Assembly: GCF_000711965.1 (NCBI RefSeq)
Contig: NZ_JONS01000002.1
Coordinates: forward strand, 1-64,000
Length of the DNA: 64,000 nucleotides
From: Actinomyces israelii DSM 43320
GTDB lineage: Bacteria > Actinomycetota > Actinomycetes > Actinomycetales > Actinomycetaceae
Direction of reading: 5' to 3'
Shown: piece after piece, positions 18,997 to 29,452 of the stretch
Layout: each line of letters begins with the position of its first letter
Position numbering within the stretch: the stretch's first letter is position 1
Translations under genes and position numbers: made by a program
Notes under the pieces: generated by a model
Seen by the model: only the letters and a program-made list of their open reading frames with translations
Databases searched by the model: none
Told to the model about the DNA's origin: nothing

Positions 18997-20878
18997 CGGA
19001 CTTGGCCAGGTTGCGCGGCTGGTCGACGTCCAGGCCCTTGGCCTTGGCCAGGGCGGCCGCGAAGATCTGCAGCGGGACGACCGTGAGCAGCGGCCACATG
19101 AGCGTCGGCGTGGCCGGGACGCGGATGACGTGGTCGGCGAAGGGCGTGACCGCCTCGTCGCCCTCCTCGGCGATGACAATGGTGCGGGCGCCGCGGGCGC
19201 GGACCTCCTGGATGTTGGAGATGACCTTGTCGTGCAGGACGGGGCGGCGCGGCGTGGGCACGATGACGAAGACCGGCAGGCCGTCCTCCACCAGGGCGAT
19301 GGGGCCGTGCTTGAGCTCGCCGGCGGCGAAGCCCTCGGCGTGGACGTAGGCGACCTCCTTGAGCTTGAGCGCCCCCTCCAGGGCGACGGGGAAGCCGACG
19401 TGCCTCCCCAGGAAGAGGAAGGAGGCCCGGTCCGCCAGCATCGCGCCGAGCTCCTGGACGTCCTCCTCCTGCTCGTTCAGGAGCCGCTGGATCCTGGCGG
19501 GCATCCGCTCGAGCTGGGCCAGGTAGTCGGCGACCTCGTCGTGCCACTTGTTGCCGCGCAGCTGGGCCAGGTAGAGGCCCAGCAGGTAGCAGGCGGTGAT
19601 CTGGGCGAGGAAGGCCTTGGTGGAGGCCACGGCGACCTCCGGCCCGGCGTGGGTGTACAGGACGGCGTCGGCCTCGCGGGCGATGGTCGAGCCGTAGGTG
19701 TTGACGATCGCCAGGACGCGCGAGCCCTGCTCGCGGGCGTGGCGCACCGCCTGGATGGTGTCCATGGTCTCCCCGGACTGGGAGATGGCCACGGTGAGGG
19801 TCTTCTCGCTCACAATGGGGTCGCGGTAGCGGAACTCGTGGGCGAGCTCGATCTCGACGGGGATGCGGCACCAGTGCTCGATGGCGTACTTGGCGACGTG
19901 CCCGGCGTAGGCGGCGGTGCCGCAGGCGACGACGATGATCTTGTCCACGCTGCGCAGCACGGAGGCCTCGATGCGCATCTCGTCCAGGATGAGGTCGCCC
20001 GCCTCGTTCACGCGTCCGCGCAGGGTGTCGGCCACGGCGGTGGGCTGGTCGTGGATCTCCTTGTCCATGAAGGTCTCGTAGCCGCCCTTGACGGCGGCCG
20101 AGGCGTCCCAGGAGACCTCCCAGGCGGCGGGCTCGACGGCGGTCCCGTCGGCGTCCCACACGCGGACCTCGTCGGCGGTCAGCAGCAGGACCTGGTCGTC
20201 GTCGACCTCGGCGGCGCGCCTGGTGAAGGCGACGAAGGCGGCCACGTCGCTGCCCAGGAAGTTCTCGCCCTCGCCCAGGCCGATGACCAGGGGGCTGGAG
20301 CGGCGGGCGGCGACGATGGCGCCGGGGGCCAGAGACGTGACGGCCAGGAGCGCGAAGGCGCCCTCCAGGCGGGAGGTGACCGCGCGCATGGACTCCACGA
20401 GCAGGGCGGCGACGCCGGCCTCCTCCAGGGCCTCGCCGGCGGCGTCGAGGCGGGCGGCCAGGTCGAGGTCGAGCAGGTGGGCGACGACCTCGGTGTCGGT
20501 GGCCGACAGCAGCTCGCGGCCGGCTGCCTCCACCTCGGCGCGCAGGGAGCGGAAGTTCTCAATGATGCCGTTGTGGACGACGGCGACGCTGCCGGCCCGG
20601 TGCGGGTGGGCGTTGACCGTCGTCGGGCCGCCGTGGGTCGCCCAGCGCGTGTGGCCGATGCCGCAGACCGCGGGGGGAGGCGGGGCGGCCGCCAGCGCCC
20701 CGCGCAGGTTGTCGAGCTTGCCCGCGGCCTTGACGACGTCGAGCCCGCCGGGGCCCACGAGGGCGACGCCGGCGGAGTCGTAGCCGCGGTACTCCAGGCG
20801 CCCCAGGCCGTCCATGAGGACGGCCAGGGAGCGCTCGGACGGGGTCGGGGGGCCGACATGGCCGACAATTCCACACAT
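18983..20878 (-). CDS. glmS: Glutamine-fructose-6-phosphate aminotransferase (isomerizing)
   Basis: A 631-residue enzyme making glucosamine-6-phosphate for peptidoglycan. Cys2 of MCGIVGHVG is the glutaminase nucleophile, followed by HTRWATHG and the NGIIENF loop. Two SIS sugar-isomerase domains follow, with ISQSGETMDT in the first and the conserved GHTGPE-like region AGPEVAVASTKAFLAQ. The C-terminus ends in PRNLAKSVTVE. The ATG at 20878 is fixed by Cys2. It diverges from coaA. No glmS ribozyme-like leader is evident, as expected outside Firmicutes. Confidence 0.96.
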   Translation of the reverse strand: MCGIVGHVGPPTPSERSLAVLMDGLGRLEYRGYDSAGVALVGPGGLDVVKAAGKLDNLRGALAAAPPPPAVCGIGHTRWATHGGPTTVNAHPHRAGSVAVVHNGIIENFRSLRAEVEAAGRELLSATDTEVVAHLLDLDLAARLDAAGEALEEAGVAALLVESMRAVTSRLEGAFALLAVTSLAPGAIVAARRSSPLVIGLGEGENFLGSDVAAFVAFTRRAAEVDDDQVLLLTADEVRVWDADGTAVEPAAWEVSWDASAAVKGGYETFMDKEIHDQPTAVADTLRGRVNEAGDLILDEMRIEASVLRSVDKIIVVACGTAAYAGHVAKYAIEHWCRIPVEIELAHEFRYRDPIVSEKTLTVAISQSGETMDTIQAVRHAREQGSRVLAIVNTYGSTIAREADAVLYTHAGPEVAVASTKAFLAQITACYLLGLYLAQLRGNKWHDEVADYLAQLERMPARIQRLLNEQEEDVQELGAMLADRASFLFLGRHVGFPVALEGALKLKEVAYVHAEGFAAGELKHGPIALVEDGLPVFVIVPTPRRPVLHDKVISNIQEVRARGARTIVIAEEGDEAVTPFADHVIRVPATPTLMWPLLTVVPLQIFAAALAKAKGLDVDQPRNLAKSVTVE

Positions 20879-21010
20879 GGGGATGATGGAATCACGCCCG
20901 CCCCCACGAGACAACGGGTCATCCTCCGTATCACGTGAGACCTGCGGCATTCCGGGGCGCACGGTGCTCGCGCCTGAGCGGCGCCCGTGCGGATGCGTCA
21001 GACTTGGGCG

Positions 21011-21988
21011 GTGAGCTCCGCGCCGTCCCCCTACATCGAGTTCAGCCGCAACCAGTGGCGCGCACTCGCCTCGACCACTCCCCTGCCCCTGACCCAGGCC
21101 GACGTCGAGAAGCTGCGGGGCCTGGGGGACCCGATCGACCTGGCGGAGGTCGACGTCGTCTACCGGCCGTTGACGGCGCTGCTGGAGGACTACATCGCCA
21201 CCTCCCGCGAGCGGGCCCGGCGCATCTCGGACTTCCTGGGGGTGGGCCCGCACCCGACGCCCTTCGTCATCGCCGTGGCCGGCTCGGTGGCGGTGGGCAA
21301 GTCGACGACGGCCCGCCTCATCGCCCACCTGCTGGCCCGCTTCCCCCAGACCCCGCAGGTCACGCTGGTGACCACCGACGGCTTCCTGCTGCCCAACGCG
21401 GTGCTGGAGGAGCGCGGGCTCAGCGCCCGCAAGGGCTTCCCGGAGTCCTACGACCGGCGGGCCCTGCTCGACTTCGTCGCGGCGGTCAAGTCGGGGGCCG
21501 AGCGGGTCGAGGCGCCGGTGTACTCGCACACCGTCTACGACATCGTGCCCGGGGGCTCCGTCGTGGTCGAGCGGCCCGACGTCCTGGTGCTGGAGGGGCT
21601 CAACGTCCTCCAGCCGGCGCCGCGCCCCCGCCGGGTCGACCGCGGATCCGGCCCGGCGGAGCGCGAGGCGGACGCCCCGGCGCTGGCCGTCAGCGATTTC
21701 ATCGACTTCTCCATCTACGTGGACGCCGACCCCGAGGATATCCGCCGCTGGTACCTCGACCGGTTCCTCACGCTCAAGCGCACGGCCTTCAGAGAACCGG
21801 GCTCCTATTTCCAGCGCTATGCCACTATCCGCGACGACATCGCCGTGGCCGCGGCCAACGAGGTCTGGGAGAGCATCAACCTGGTCAATCTGCGCGAGAA
21901 CATCGCTCCGACCCGGGGGCGGGCCACCCTGGTGCTGCACAAGGACTCCCAGCACCATATGCACCGGGTTCTGCTGCGTAAGATCTGA
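21011..21988 (+). CDS. coaA: Pantothenate kinase, type I
   Basis: A 325-residue kinase catalysing the first step of coenzyme A synthesis. The P-loop GSVAVGKST lies near residue 95, with the TTDGFL substrate loop and the typical Y-x-R-W-Y-like stretch (IRRWYLDRFLTLKRTAF) later. The GTG at 21011 is preferred because homologues start at (S)SPYIEF; an ATG at 20993 and a GTG at 20987 are in frame. A Pro/Arg-rich insertion near residues 205-225 is unusual. A strong hairpin follows the gene. Confidence 0.93.
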   Translation: MSSAPSPYIEFSRNQWRALASTTPLPLTQADVEKLRGLGDPIDLAEVDVVYRPLTALLEDYIATSRERARRISDFLGVGPHPTPFVIAVAGSVAVGKSTTARLIAHLLARFPQTPQVTLVTTDGFLLPNAVLEERGLSARKGFPESYDRRALLDFVAAVKSGAERVEAPVYSHTVYDIVPGGSVVVERPDVLVLEGLNVLQPAPRPRRVDRGSGPAEREADAPALAVSDFIDFSIYVDADPEDIRRWYLDRFLTLKRTAFREPGSYFQRYATIRDDIAVAAANEVWESINLVNLRENIAPTRGRATLVLHKDSQHHMHRVLLRKI

Positions 21989-22023
21989 GTCCTGCCCGAA
22001 TACTGTCTGGGTGCCGCCGGGTC

Positions 22024-22043
22024 GGCGCCGCCCCGGCGGCGCC
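22024..22043 (+). terminator. Hairpin terminator after coaA
   Basis: GGCGCCGCC and GGCGGCGCC pair perfectly over 9 bp around a CC centre, 35 bases past the coaA stop. No T-tract follows. The rest of the coaA-to-flavoprotein gap (21989-22198) shows no gene. Confidence 0.45.
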
Positions 22044-22198
22044 GCGCATTCCCCCGCCCCCTCGGAACCACTGCCCATTTCCGCCCCACGGCCGAGTCCG
22101 CGCTCAAGAGCGCCCCATGTTGAAACCGACCAAGTCCCACGACATAACAACGGCACGGCTCAGCCTGAAAACCGCTTGCGTGTGACAGTATCGGCGCC

Positions 22199-23689
22199 AT
22201 GAGCAGCACCGCCGATATCAGCAGCAATAACCCGGGTGATAACACGTCCTCCGGCCCCCGGCCGGCCGGCGCCCACGACGGCCGCAACGTTTACGACGTC
22301 GTGGTCATCGGCGCGGGCCCGGCCGGGGAGAACGTCGCCCAGTACGCCACCCAGGGAAGCGGACTGAGCGCCGTGCTCATTGAGGGCGGGCTGGTGGGCG
22401 GGGAGTGCTCGTACTACGCCTGCATGCCGAGCAAGGCCCTGCTCCGCCCCCTGGAGGTGGCCGCCGCCAGCGCCCACCTCACGGGCCTGGAGGCCGCCAG
22501 GATCTCGGTGCCCGGGCTGCTCGAGCGCCGTGACACGTGGGTGTCCCGCTACGACGACGCCGGGCAGGTGTTCTGGGCGGCCAGCGCGGGCATCGACGTG
22601 ATACGCGGCTGGGCGCGCCTGGACGGGGAGCGCCGGGTGGTGGTGAGCACGCCCGAGGGCCTGCGCCTGCTGGAGGCCCGCCACGCCGTCGTCCTGGCCA
22701 CCGGCTCGCACCCCGTCATCCCCCCCGAGCTGCAGGGCGTGCACGCGTGGGGGTCCCGCGACGTGACGGCCGTTCAGGAGGTGCCCAGCCGGCTCGTCAT
22801 CGTCGGCGGCGGCGTGGTGGCCTGCGAGGCCGCGACCTGGATGTCCGCTCTGGGCAGCACGGTGACCATGCTGGTGCGGGGGCCGCGCCTGCTGAGCAGG
22901 GCCGAGCTCTTCGCCTCGAAGATCGTCACCGAGGCCCTGACCGAGCGCGGCATCAGGGTGGTCGCCGGGGCCCGGGTGTCCTCCTGCGAGCGGATCCAGG
23001 CCACCGACCGCGGCCTGGGCCGCCTCCACGGCGGCGCGGTGCGCGTGGCCTGCGGCCAGGAGGTCTTCGACGCCGACGAGGTCCTGGTCTCCACCGGGCG
23101 CAGGCCCGCCCTGAGCGGAGTCGGCCTGGACACGGTGGGGCTGAGCCCCGACGACGTCGTCGCCGGCATGCTCCCGGAGTGGCTCTACGCGGTGGGGGAC
23201 GCCAGCGGCCAGGCGACGCTGACCCACATGGGCAAGTACCAGGCCCGGATCGTGGGCGAGCGGATCGGGGCGCGCGCCGCCGGGTGGGCGCCCGAGCCGG
23301 TGCCCACCGACGTCCCGATCCCCCAGGTGGTCTTCACCGACCCGCAGGTGGCCTCCAGCGGGCTGACGCAGGCGCAGGCGCGCGACGCGGGCATGAACAT
23401 CGTCACCGCGCGCGTCGCCTACACCTCCGCCGCCGGCGCCGTCCTGCTGCGCGACGACGCCCAGGGGGAGGCGGGTCTCGTGGTGGACCGCGCCAGCCGC
23501 ACCGTCGTGGGCGCCACCTTCGTGGGGCCGGAGGCCGGAGAGCTCATCCACGCCGCCACCATCGCCATCACGGCCAAGGTCCCGATCCCGCTGCTGCGCC
23601 ACGCCGTGCCGGCCTACCCCACCGCCAGCGAGATCTGGCTACGCCTCATCGAGTCCCTGCCCGCCGACATTCTCCACCCCGGCCAGTAG
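22199..23689 (+). CDS. Flavoprotein disulfide reductase, atypical active site
   Basis: A 496-residue FAD/NAD(P)-binding protein of the pyridine nucleotide-disulfide oxidoreductase class I family. A disordered N-terminus of about 30 residues precedes the FAD motif VVIGAGPAGENVA. The redox centre GGECSYYACMPSK keeps the Cys-x4-Cys pair. The NAD(P) motif is VIVGGGVVACEAA and the second FAD motif is LYAVGDASG. At the C-terminus the His of the usual AHPT motif is Tyr (VPAYPTASE), as in soluble transhydrogenase. This argues against ordinary dihydrolipoamide dehydrogenase and for another reductase, for example of quinones or a low-molecular-weight disulfide. It stands alone between coaA and glmM. 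Confidence 0.85.
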   Translation: MSSTADISSNNPGDNTSSGPRPAGAHDGRNVYDVVVIGAGPAGENVAQYATQGSGLSAVLIEGGLVGGECSYYACMPSKALLRPLEVAAASAHLTGLEAARISVPGLLERRDTWVSRYDDAGQVFWAASAGIDVIRGWARLDGERRVVVSTPEGLRLLEARHAVVLATGSHPVIPPELQGVHAWGSRDVTAVQEVPSRLVIVGGGVVACEAATWMSALGSTVTMLVRGPRLLSRAELFASKIVTEALTERGIRVVAGARVSSCERIQATDRGLGRLHGGAVRVACGQEVFDADEVLVSTGRRPALSGVGLDTVGLSPDDVVAGMLPEWLYAVGDASGQATLTHMGKYQARIVGERIGARAAGWAPEPVPTDVPIPQVVFTDPQVASSGLTQAQARDAGMNIVTARVAYTSAAGAVLLRDDAQGEAGLVVDRASRTVVGATFVGPEAGELIHAATIAITAKVPIPLLRHAVPAYPTASEIWLRLIESLPADILHPGQ

Positions 23690-23932
23690 CGCCGGCCGGA
23701 GCCCCGGGCGCGGGGCGGTCGGCCCGCGGGCGCGTGCGGCGCGCCGGTCGCCCGGCGGGCGCTCACACGCACCACTCGCACCGCTTCGGCCCCAGGGGCA
23801 TCGTGCGTCTCCTGCAGTCGCCGCCTCCGCGTCTCAGTACCCATCTGCACCCATCAGTGTCCGTCGGCACCCGCGCGCACGTGGAAGGATGTGGGGTGTT
23901 CGCGACACCTATCGCACAGGAGGAATCCGCTC

Positions 23933-25294
23933 ATGACACGACTCTTCGGCACTGACGGCGTGCGAGGCCTGGCCAACGACCTGCTCACCCCGGCCCTGGC
24001 CGTCCAGCTCGGAGAGGCCGCGGCCCGCGTCCTGACCCGGGACACCCCGGCCTCCAAGCGCTCCCGCTCCGGGCGTCCGCGCGCCATCGTCGGCCGCGAC
24101 ACGCGCGCCAGCGGCGAGTTCCTCGACCACGCCATCAGCGCGGGCCTGGCCTCCTCGGGGGTCGACGTCACCCGTGTCGGCGTCCTGCCCACCCCGGCCA
24201 TCGCCCACCTGACCGCCACGCAGGACATCGACCTGGGCGTCATGATCTCCGCCTCCCACAACCCCTTCCAGGACAACGGCATCAAGTTCTTCGCCCGCGG
24301 CGGCTACAAGCTCGAGGACGCCGTCGAGGACGAGATCGAGTCCCTGCTGGGCAAGGTCGAGGACCTGCCGACCGGCGCCGGCGTGGGCCGCGTCGTCAAG
24401 GGCGAGACGGTCGCCGACCGGAACTACATCAACCACCTCGTGGACTCCGTGGCCACCGACCTGTCGGGGCTGCGCATCGTCGTGGACGCCTCCAACGGCG
24501 CCGCCAGCAATGTCGGTCCCGCCGCCCTGCGCGCCGCCGGGGCCGAGGTCATCGCCATCAACGCCTCCCCGGACGGCCTCAACATCAACGCCGACTGCGG
24601 CTCCACCCACCCCGAGCAGCTCCAGAGCTACGTGCGCTCCGTGGGCGCCGACATGGGCGTGGCCTACGACGGCGACGCCGACCGCTGCCTGGCCGTCGAC
24701 ACCGAGGGCAACCTCGTCGACGGCGACCAGATCATGGGCATGCTCGCCGTGGGCATGAAGGCCGACGGCACGCTCGGCTCCGACACGCTCGTGGTGACCG
24801 TCATGAGCAACCTCGGCCTCCTCCTGGCCATGCGAGAGCACGGCATCCGCATCATCCAGACTGGCGTGGGCGACCGCTACGTGCTGGAGAAGATGCTTCA
24901 GGGAGGCTTCACCCTGGGCGGCGAGCAGTCCGGCCACGTCATCGACACCATCCACGCCACCACCGGGGACGGGGTGCTCACCTCCCTGCGGGTCGCCGCC
25001 CGCCTCAAGCGCACCGGCAAGACCCTGGCCGAGCTGGCGAGCATTGTCACGCGCCTGCCCCAGACCCTCATCAACGTCAAGGGCGTCGACAAGGCCGCCG
25101 CGGGCACCAACCAGGCCGTCCAGGACGCCGTCGCCGACGCCGAGGCCGGGCTCGGCGAGACCGGGCGCGTCCTGCTGCGCCCCAGCGGCACCGAGCCGCT
25201 CGTGCGCGTCATGGTGGAGGCCGCCACCCAGGACGAGGCGGACTCCGTGGCCCGCTCCCTGGCCGAGGTCGTGAAGGCCAACCTCGCCCTGTGA
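23933..25294 (+). CDS. glmM: Phosphoglucosamine mutase
   Basis: A 453-residue alpha-D-phosphohexomutase converting glucosamine-6-P to glucosamine-1-P, the step after GlmS. The phosphoserine loop [12 protein letters not shown] lies near residue 104 and the metal loop DGDADR near 246. GEQSGH is the sugar-binding loop and [12 protein letters not shown] the phosphate-binding site. A canonical AGGAGG precedes the ATG. The stop overlaps the GTG of the SARP regulator (GTGA), so the two are translated together. Confidence 0.96.
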   Translation: MTRLFGTDGVRGLANDLLTPALAVQLGEAAARVLTRDTPASKRSRSGRPRAIVGRDTRASGEFLDHAISAGLASSGVDVTRVGVLPTPAIAHLTATQDIDLGVMISASHNPFQDNGIKFFARGGYKLEDAVEDEIESLLGKVEDLPTGAGVGRVVKGETVADRNYINHLVDSVATDLSGLRIVVDASNGAASNVGPAALRAAGAEVIAINASPDGLNINADCGSTHPEQLQSYVRSVGADMGVAYDGDADRCLAVDTEGNLVDGDQIMGMLAVGMKADGTLGSDTLVVTVMSNLGLLLAMREHGIRIIQTGVGDRYVLEKMLQGGFTLGGEQSGHVIDTIHATTGDGVLTSLRVAARLKRTGKTLAELASIVTRLPQTLINVKGVDKAAAGTNQAVQDAVADAEAGLGETGRVLLRPSGTEPLVRVMVEAATQDEADSVARSLAEVVKANLAL

Positions 25295-28200
25295 GCCCCG
25301 CGCGCCCCGGGGCCGGCGGCGGCTCCGGGCCCCGGGAGCCCTCCGCCTACCCGCTGTCCCTGCTGGGGGCCGAGCCGGCCTGGCGCGGCAGGGCGCTCAG
25401 CGGCCGTCCCCTCGGTCTCCTCGCCGCCCTGGCGGACTGCGAGGGGGCCCGTATGGGCGACGGCGCGATCATTGAGGCCCTGTGGCCCGAGGACGCCCCG
25501 GCGCGCCCGCTGCGGGCCCTGCACGTCGTCGTCTCCCGCGTGCGCGCCCTGGTGGGGGACGGCGTGGTCGAGCGCGTCGACGGCGGCTACCGGCTGGCCC
25601 TCGCCGCCGCGGACGTCGATGCCCGCGACCTGGCTGCCCGGGCCGAGGCGGCCCGCGCCTGCGCCGCGGCGGGCCGGTGGTCCCGGGTCCTGGAGCTGAC
25701 GGACGGCCTGCCCCGCCCGCCCGAGGGCGGGGCCGTAGCCGCCCCGGCCCAGGGCCCTCCCCGCCGGCCGACGACGCGAGCGGGCTCGCGGCGCGCCGGC
25801 GGCGCCCTCCCGCCGGGCCCCCTGGCCCGGCTCCGCGAGCGCGCCGCCGCCCACGCCGCGGCCGCAGGGCGCGCACGCGCCCTCGCCCTGGAGGCCACCG
25901 GCGAGCACTGGCGGGCGGCGCCCCTGCTGCGCGCCGCCGTCGAGGACGATCCCGGAGACGAGACCGTCCTGGCCGCGCTCATGCGCGCCGAGGCCTGGAC
26001 GCGCTCGCCCGCGGCCGCCCTGGAGATCTACGAGGGCTACCGCCTGCGTCTGCGCGAGCGGGGGGCCGTGCCCGGTCCGGCGGTGCGCGCCGCCCACGAG
26101 GCGGCCCTGGCCGCGGAGAACCCGGTGCGCCGTGGGCTGGAGCCCGCGCCCGACCACTTCCTGGGCCGCGAGGGCGACGTCGCGGCCGTCGGCAAGGCCC
26201 TGAGCACCCGCCGCCTGGTCACCATCACCGGGCCGGGCGGCGTCGGGAAGACCACGCTCGCCCAGGCCGTGGCGGCCCGCAGCCGCCGCCCCGCCGTGTA
26301 CGTCGTCGCCCTGGCCGACGTCGTCCCTGGGGCCGACCTGGTGCGGGTCCTGCTCGACGCGCTGGGGAGCCCGCCGGTCGCCGACGCCGAGGCGCGCAGG
26401 TCGCTGACCGCCGCCCTGGCCGCCCCGGGGACGCTCCTCGTCCTGGACAACTGCGAGCACCTGGCGGAGGAGGTGGCCGACCTCGTCGGCCCGCTCCTGG
26501 CGACCTGCGCGGACCTGCGGGTGCTGGCCACCTCGCGCCGTCGGCTGGACCTGGGCGCGGAGCGCGTCCACCGTCTGGAGCCCCTGGACCCCGCCTCCAG
26601 CGCCGGTCTCTTCCGGGCCCGCGCCCTGGCCGCCCGGCCCGACCAGATGATCGACGAGGCGGACCTCGAGGAGCTCCTGGGCCGCCTGGAGGGCATCCCC
26701 CTGGCCATCGAGCTGGCGGCCGCCCGGACCCGCACCCTGTCCGTGGGCCAGATCGCCGCCCGGCTGCCCGGGCGCCCGGGGCTGCTGGCGGGCGCGCGCG
26801 ACGCCCCGGCACGCCAGCGCACCCTGAGAGCCGTCATCGCCTGGTCCTGGGACCTGCTCGACGATTCCGAGCGCCGCGGCCTGGCGAGCCTGGCGCTGCT
26901 GCCCGACGGCTTCACCCTCGCCGCCGCCGAGGCCCTCGTCGGGCCCGGGGCCGCCGACGTCCTCGACGCCCTGGCGGGCCACTGCCTGCTCAATGTGCGC
27001 GACCGCGGCATCCCCCGCTTCCACATGCTCGTCACCGTCAGGGACTTCGCCCTGGCCCGGCTGGCCGGCTCCGGCGGCGAGGCGGCCGCCCGGCGCCGCC
27101 TGCACGACTGGGTGGTCGCAGTGTGCTCCGAGGTCCGCCTGCCCTTGGGAGCGGGCGGCTTCGGCGACATTAACAGCCCGCAGGCCGAGCGGCAGAACCG
27201 CGTCTTCCAGCAGCTGATCGACGACGAGGCCGTCGTGGTCCAGGAGCTCGAGCACGTGCTGCAGCAGGTGGCGGCCGGCGGCCCCGGCCGGGACGACGAC
27301 TCGGACGCCGCCTGCCTCATCGGCGCCGCCCTCATGCGGCTGTGGAGCGTCACCTGGAGCTATGACCGCCTGGCCGACTACGCGCCGCGCCTGGTCGAGC
27401 TGGCCGCGCTGCCGGCCCGGAGCCCGCGCGGCAACGAGGCCCGGCTCACCGTCATGGCCCTCCACGCCGGCCTCTCCGGCCTGCTGGGCCCGCTGCCCGC
27501 GCGGGTCCGCGAGGACCTGCCCTGCTCCTTTGACGGCGAGGGGCCGATGGCGCGGGTTCGGCGCTTCCTGCGCTCCCCGGCCCGGCAGTGGCCGGATCTC
27601 ATCGACGACGCCGACCCGTGGGTGGCCTGGATCGCCGGCCGCTGCCTGTCCGCCCAGCTGGAGAACGAGGGCAGGCCGCAGGCCGCCCTGGATGTCGTCG
27701 AGACGCTCCGCGGCCGGCTGCGGGGAGCGGACCTGGCCGGGATCTACCTGCTCGAGCTGAGCGCCAGCCGCCTCCAGGTGCTCATGACACTGGGCAGGTA
27801 CGGGCAGGTGGCCGACGAGTGCGCCCGGGCGCTGGCGCTGGTGGACCGCCTGCTGCCGGCCTGGGGCGCCTCCTACCGGGAGGCACTACAGCTGGAGAGG
27901 GCCTACTGCCAGGTCTGTGCCAGCCCTCATGCGGACCTGGCCGCCGGCCTCCTGGCCTCGACCGACCTCACCGGCCTGCCCGGCACCCTGCGCTTCGTGG
28001 CCCGGTCCGTCAGCGGCGAGCTGGAGCTGGTTCAGGGGCGCACCCGCGAGGCCGCCCTCATCCAGCGTGAGAGCATGCGCTACGCCGGGAGGTGGCGCAC
28101 CATTATGGGCGCGGGGTCCCCGTGGGAGCTCTACATCCTGGGCATGTGCCTGGTCACCGACGTCGAGCTCGATCGGGACGACGCGGCGGAGCTCGACGCC

Positions 28201-28596
28201 TCCGGCATCCGCGCCCGGGCCGTGCCCCTCCTGCGCGACATGCTGGCCGATCCCGCCCCCCGGCAGCGCGACGTGCCCGCCGTCATGGCCTTCGCCGCGG
28301 CCGTGGGGCTGTCGGTCATGGCGGGCGCCGGGCAGGAGGAGGGCCCGGCGGGCTGGGACGGGAGCCGGGGTGCGGACCGGAGGGCCGCCGGCGCCGAGCT
28401 GGTGGCCACCGCCCTGGCCGTGGGCACCAACCAGACCTGCCGCCTGCTCTCCCACGGCTACCTGCGCACCCGCGCCCGGGCGCTGGACGACCGGGCAATG
28501 GCCGTGGCCGAGGAGCGGGCGCGGCACCTGGACCGCGCCCGGCTGCTCACCCGCGCGGCCGGCCTCGCCCGCCGTCTGGCGGACGAGGCCGGCTGA
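25291..28596 (+). CDS. SARP-family regulator with NB-ARC-like ATPase (AfsR-like)
   Basis: An 1101-residue regulator. Residues about 20-110 form an OmpR/SARP-type winged helix. A bacterial transcriptional activation domain follows (about 120-270, [18 protein letters not shown]). Next is a P-loop NTPase of the AfsR/NB-ARC type, with Walker [13 protein letters not shown] near residue 316, a Walker B-like [10 protein letters not shown], and [12 protein letters not shown]. The last 550 residues are helical, probably degenerate TPR-like. The family activates secondary-metabolite or stress genes in Streptomyces. Here the GTG start overlaps the glmM stop, tying it to cell-wall precursor synthesis; the reason is unknown. 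Confidence 0.85.
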   Translation: MSPARPGAGGGSGPREPSAYPLSLLGAEPAWRGRALSGRPLGLLAALADCEGARMGDGAIIEALWPEDAPARPLRALHVVVSRVRALVGDGVVERVDGGYRLALAAADVDARDLAARAEAARACAAAGRWSRVLELTDGLPRPPEGGAVAAPAQGPPRRPTTRAGSRRAGGALPPGPLARLRERAAAHAAAAGRARALALEATGEHWRAAPLLRAAVEDDPGDETVLAALMRAEAWTRSPAAALEIYEGYRLRLRERGAVPGPAVRAAHEAALAAENPVRRGLEPAPDHFLGREGDVAAVGKALSTRRLVTITGPGGVGKTTLAQAVAARSRRPAVYVVALADVVPGADLVRVLLDALGSPPVADAEARRSLTAALAAPGTLLVLDNCEHLAEEVADLVGPLLATCADLRVLATSRRRLDLGAERVHRLEPLDPASSAGLFRARALAARPDQMIDEADLEELLGRLEGIPLAIELAAARTRTLSVGQIAARLPGRPGLLAGARDAPARQRTLRAVIAWSWDLLDDSERRGLASLALLPDGFTLAAAEALVGPGAADVLDALAGHCLLNVRDRGIPRFHMLVTVRDFALARLAGSGGEAAARRRLHDWVVAVCSEVRLPLGAGGFGDINSPQAERQNRVFQQLIDDEAVVVQELEHVLQQVAAGGPGRDDDSDAACLIGAALMRLWSVTWSYDRLADYAPRLVELAALPARSPRGNEARLTVMALHAGLSGLLGPLPARVREDLPCSFDGEGPMARVRRFLRSPARQWPDLIDDADPWVAWIAGRCLSAQLENEGRPQAALDVVETLRGRLRGADLAGIYLLELSASRLQVLMTLGRYGQVADECARALALVDRLLPAWGASYREALQLERAYCQVCASPHADLAAGLLASTDLTGLPGTLRFVARSVSGELELVQGRTREAALIQRESMRYAGRWRTIMGAGSPWELYILGMCLVTDVELDRDDAAELDASGIRARAVPLLRDMLADPAPRQRDVPAVMAFAAAVGLSVMAGAGQEEGPAGWDGSRGADRRAAGAELVATALAVGTNQTCRLLSHGYLRTRARALDDRAMAVAEERARHLDRARLLTRAAGLARRLADEAG

Positions 28597-28618
28597 GCGG
28601 GCCCGCGAGGACCCCGGA

Positions 28619-29452
28619 TCAGGCGTTGCGCCGCTGGTAGCGGGCGATCGTCCACGGGGCCATGACGGCCAGGACCAGGAGCGAGCCGATGATGGCCGAG
28701 CGCACGTCGGCCGCCGAGCCCGTCCCGTCCAGCAGGTAGCGGCAGCCGCCCACAATGTGCGAGACCGGGTTGTTGCGGGTGAAGGCCTTGAGCCAGCCCG
28801 GCAGCGTCGAGGTGGGCACCATGGCGTTGGACAGGAAGGTCAGGGGGAACAGGACGATCACCGCGAAGGAGGTGACCGCCTGCGACGAGGAGAAGAGCGT
28901 CCCCAGGAACAGGAACCCCCAGGCGATGGCCCAGGCGCAGCCGCCGGCCAGGACGACGGCGCCGGCGGCTCCCGACCAGCCGTTGACCGGGCGGTAGCCC
29001 ATGACCGCGCCGGTGGCGATCGTCAGCGAGGTGCAGATGAGGTAGCGCAGCACGTCGGCCACCATGGGGCCCAGAACCGGGGCGATGCGCGACATCGGCA
29101 TGGTGCGGAAGCGGTCGAAGACCCCCTTGTCCATGTCCTCGCGCAGGTCCACGCCCACGCTCTGGCTGGTGGTGAGCGCGTTGATGATCACCAGGCCGGA
29201 GACGATCGTGGGCAGGTAGGCCTTGACGTCCCCGGCGATGGCCCCGCCGAAGAGCTGACCGAACATGACGGTGAAGATCACCGGCTGGATGAGGATGTCG
29301 TAGGACTCCCCGGGGTTGCGCACCATGGTGATCAGGGAGCGCCAGGCCATGGCGGCGGTGTCCGGGACCAGTCGCGCCTCGCTGAAGCGGGAGGCGGCGG
29401 GGCGGTAGGCGGTCGTGGGGGCGGTTGCGGTCGTAGAGGCGGTGGAGGTCAT
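28619..29452 (-). CDS. ABC-2 type permease of a drug-type exporter (DrrB-like)
   Basis: A 277-residue membrane subunit with about six hydrophobic segments and the family region NPGESYDILIQPVIFTVMFG. It includes VGVDLREDMDKGVFDRFRTMPMSR, the coupling helix that contacts the ATPase. The ATG overlaps the stop of the ATPase gene as ATGA. Together they would form a homodimeric exporter of the daunorubicin-resistance (DrrAB) class. It converges on the SARP gene with only 22 bp between stops. Confidence 0.9.
   Translation of the reverse strand: MTSTASTTATAPTTAYRPAASRFSEARLVPDTAAMAWRSLITMVRNPGESYDILIQPVIFTVMFGQLFGGAIAGDVKAYLPTIVSGLVIINALTTSQSVGVDLREDMDKGVFDRFRTMPMSRIAPVLGPMVADVLRYLICTSLTIATGAVMGYRPVNGWSGAAGAVVLAGGCAWAIAWGFLFLGTLFSSSQAVTSFAVIVLFPLTFLSNAMVPTSTLPGWLKAFTRNNPVSHIVGGCRYLLDGTGSAADVRSAIIGSLLVLAVMAPWTIARYQRRNA

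Noticed and set aside
18932-20938. A 668-codon frame opposite glmS
   Set aside because: Low-complexity Gly/Ala/Asp-rich translation produced by GC-rich third positions of glmS; no ribosome site or family motifs.
20879-21010. A glmS ribozyme or riboswitch upstream of glmS
   Set aside because: The gap to the divergent coaA start is only about 130 bp and shows none of the glmS ribozyme core; the element is not expected in Actinomycetota.
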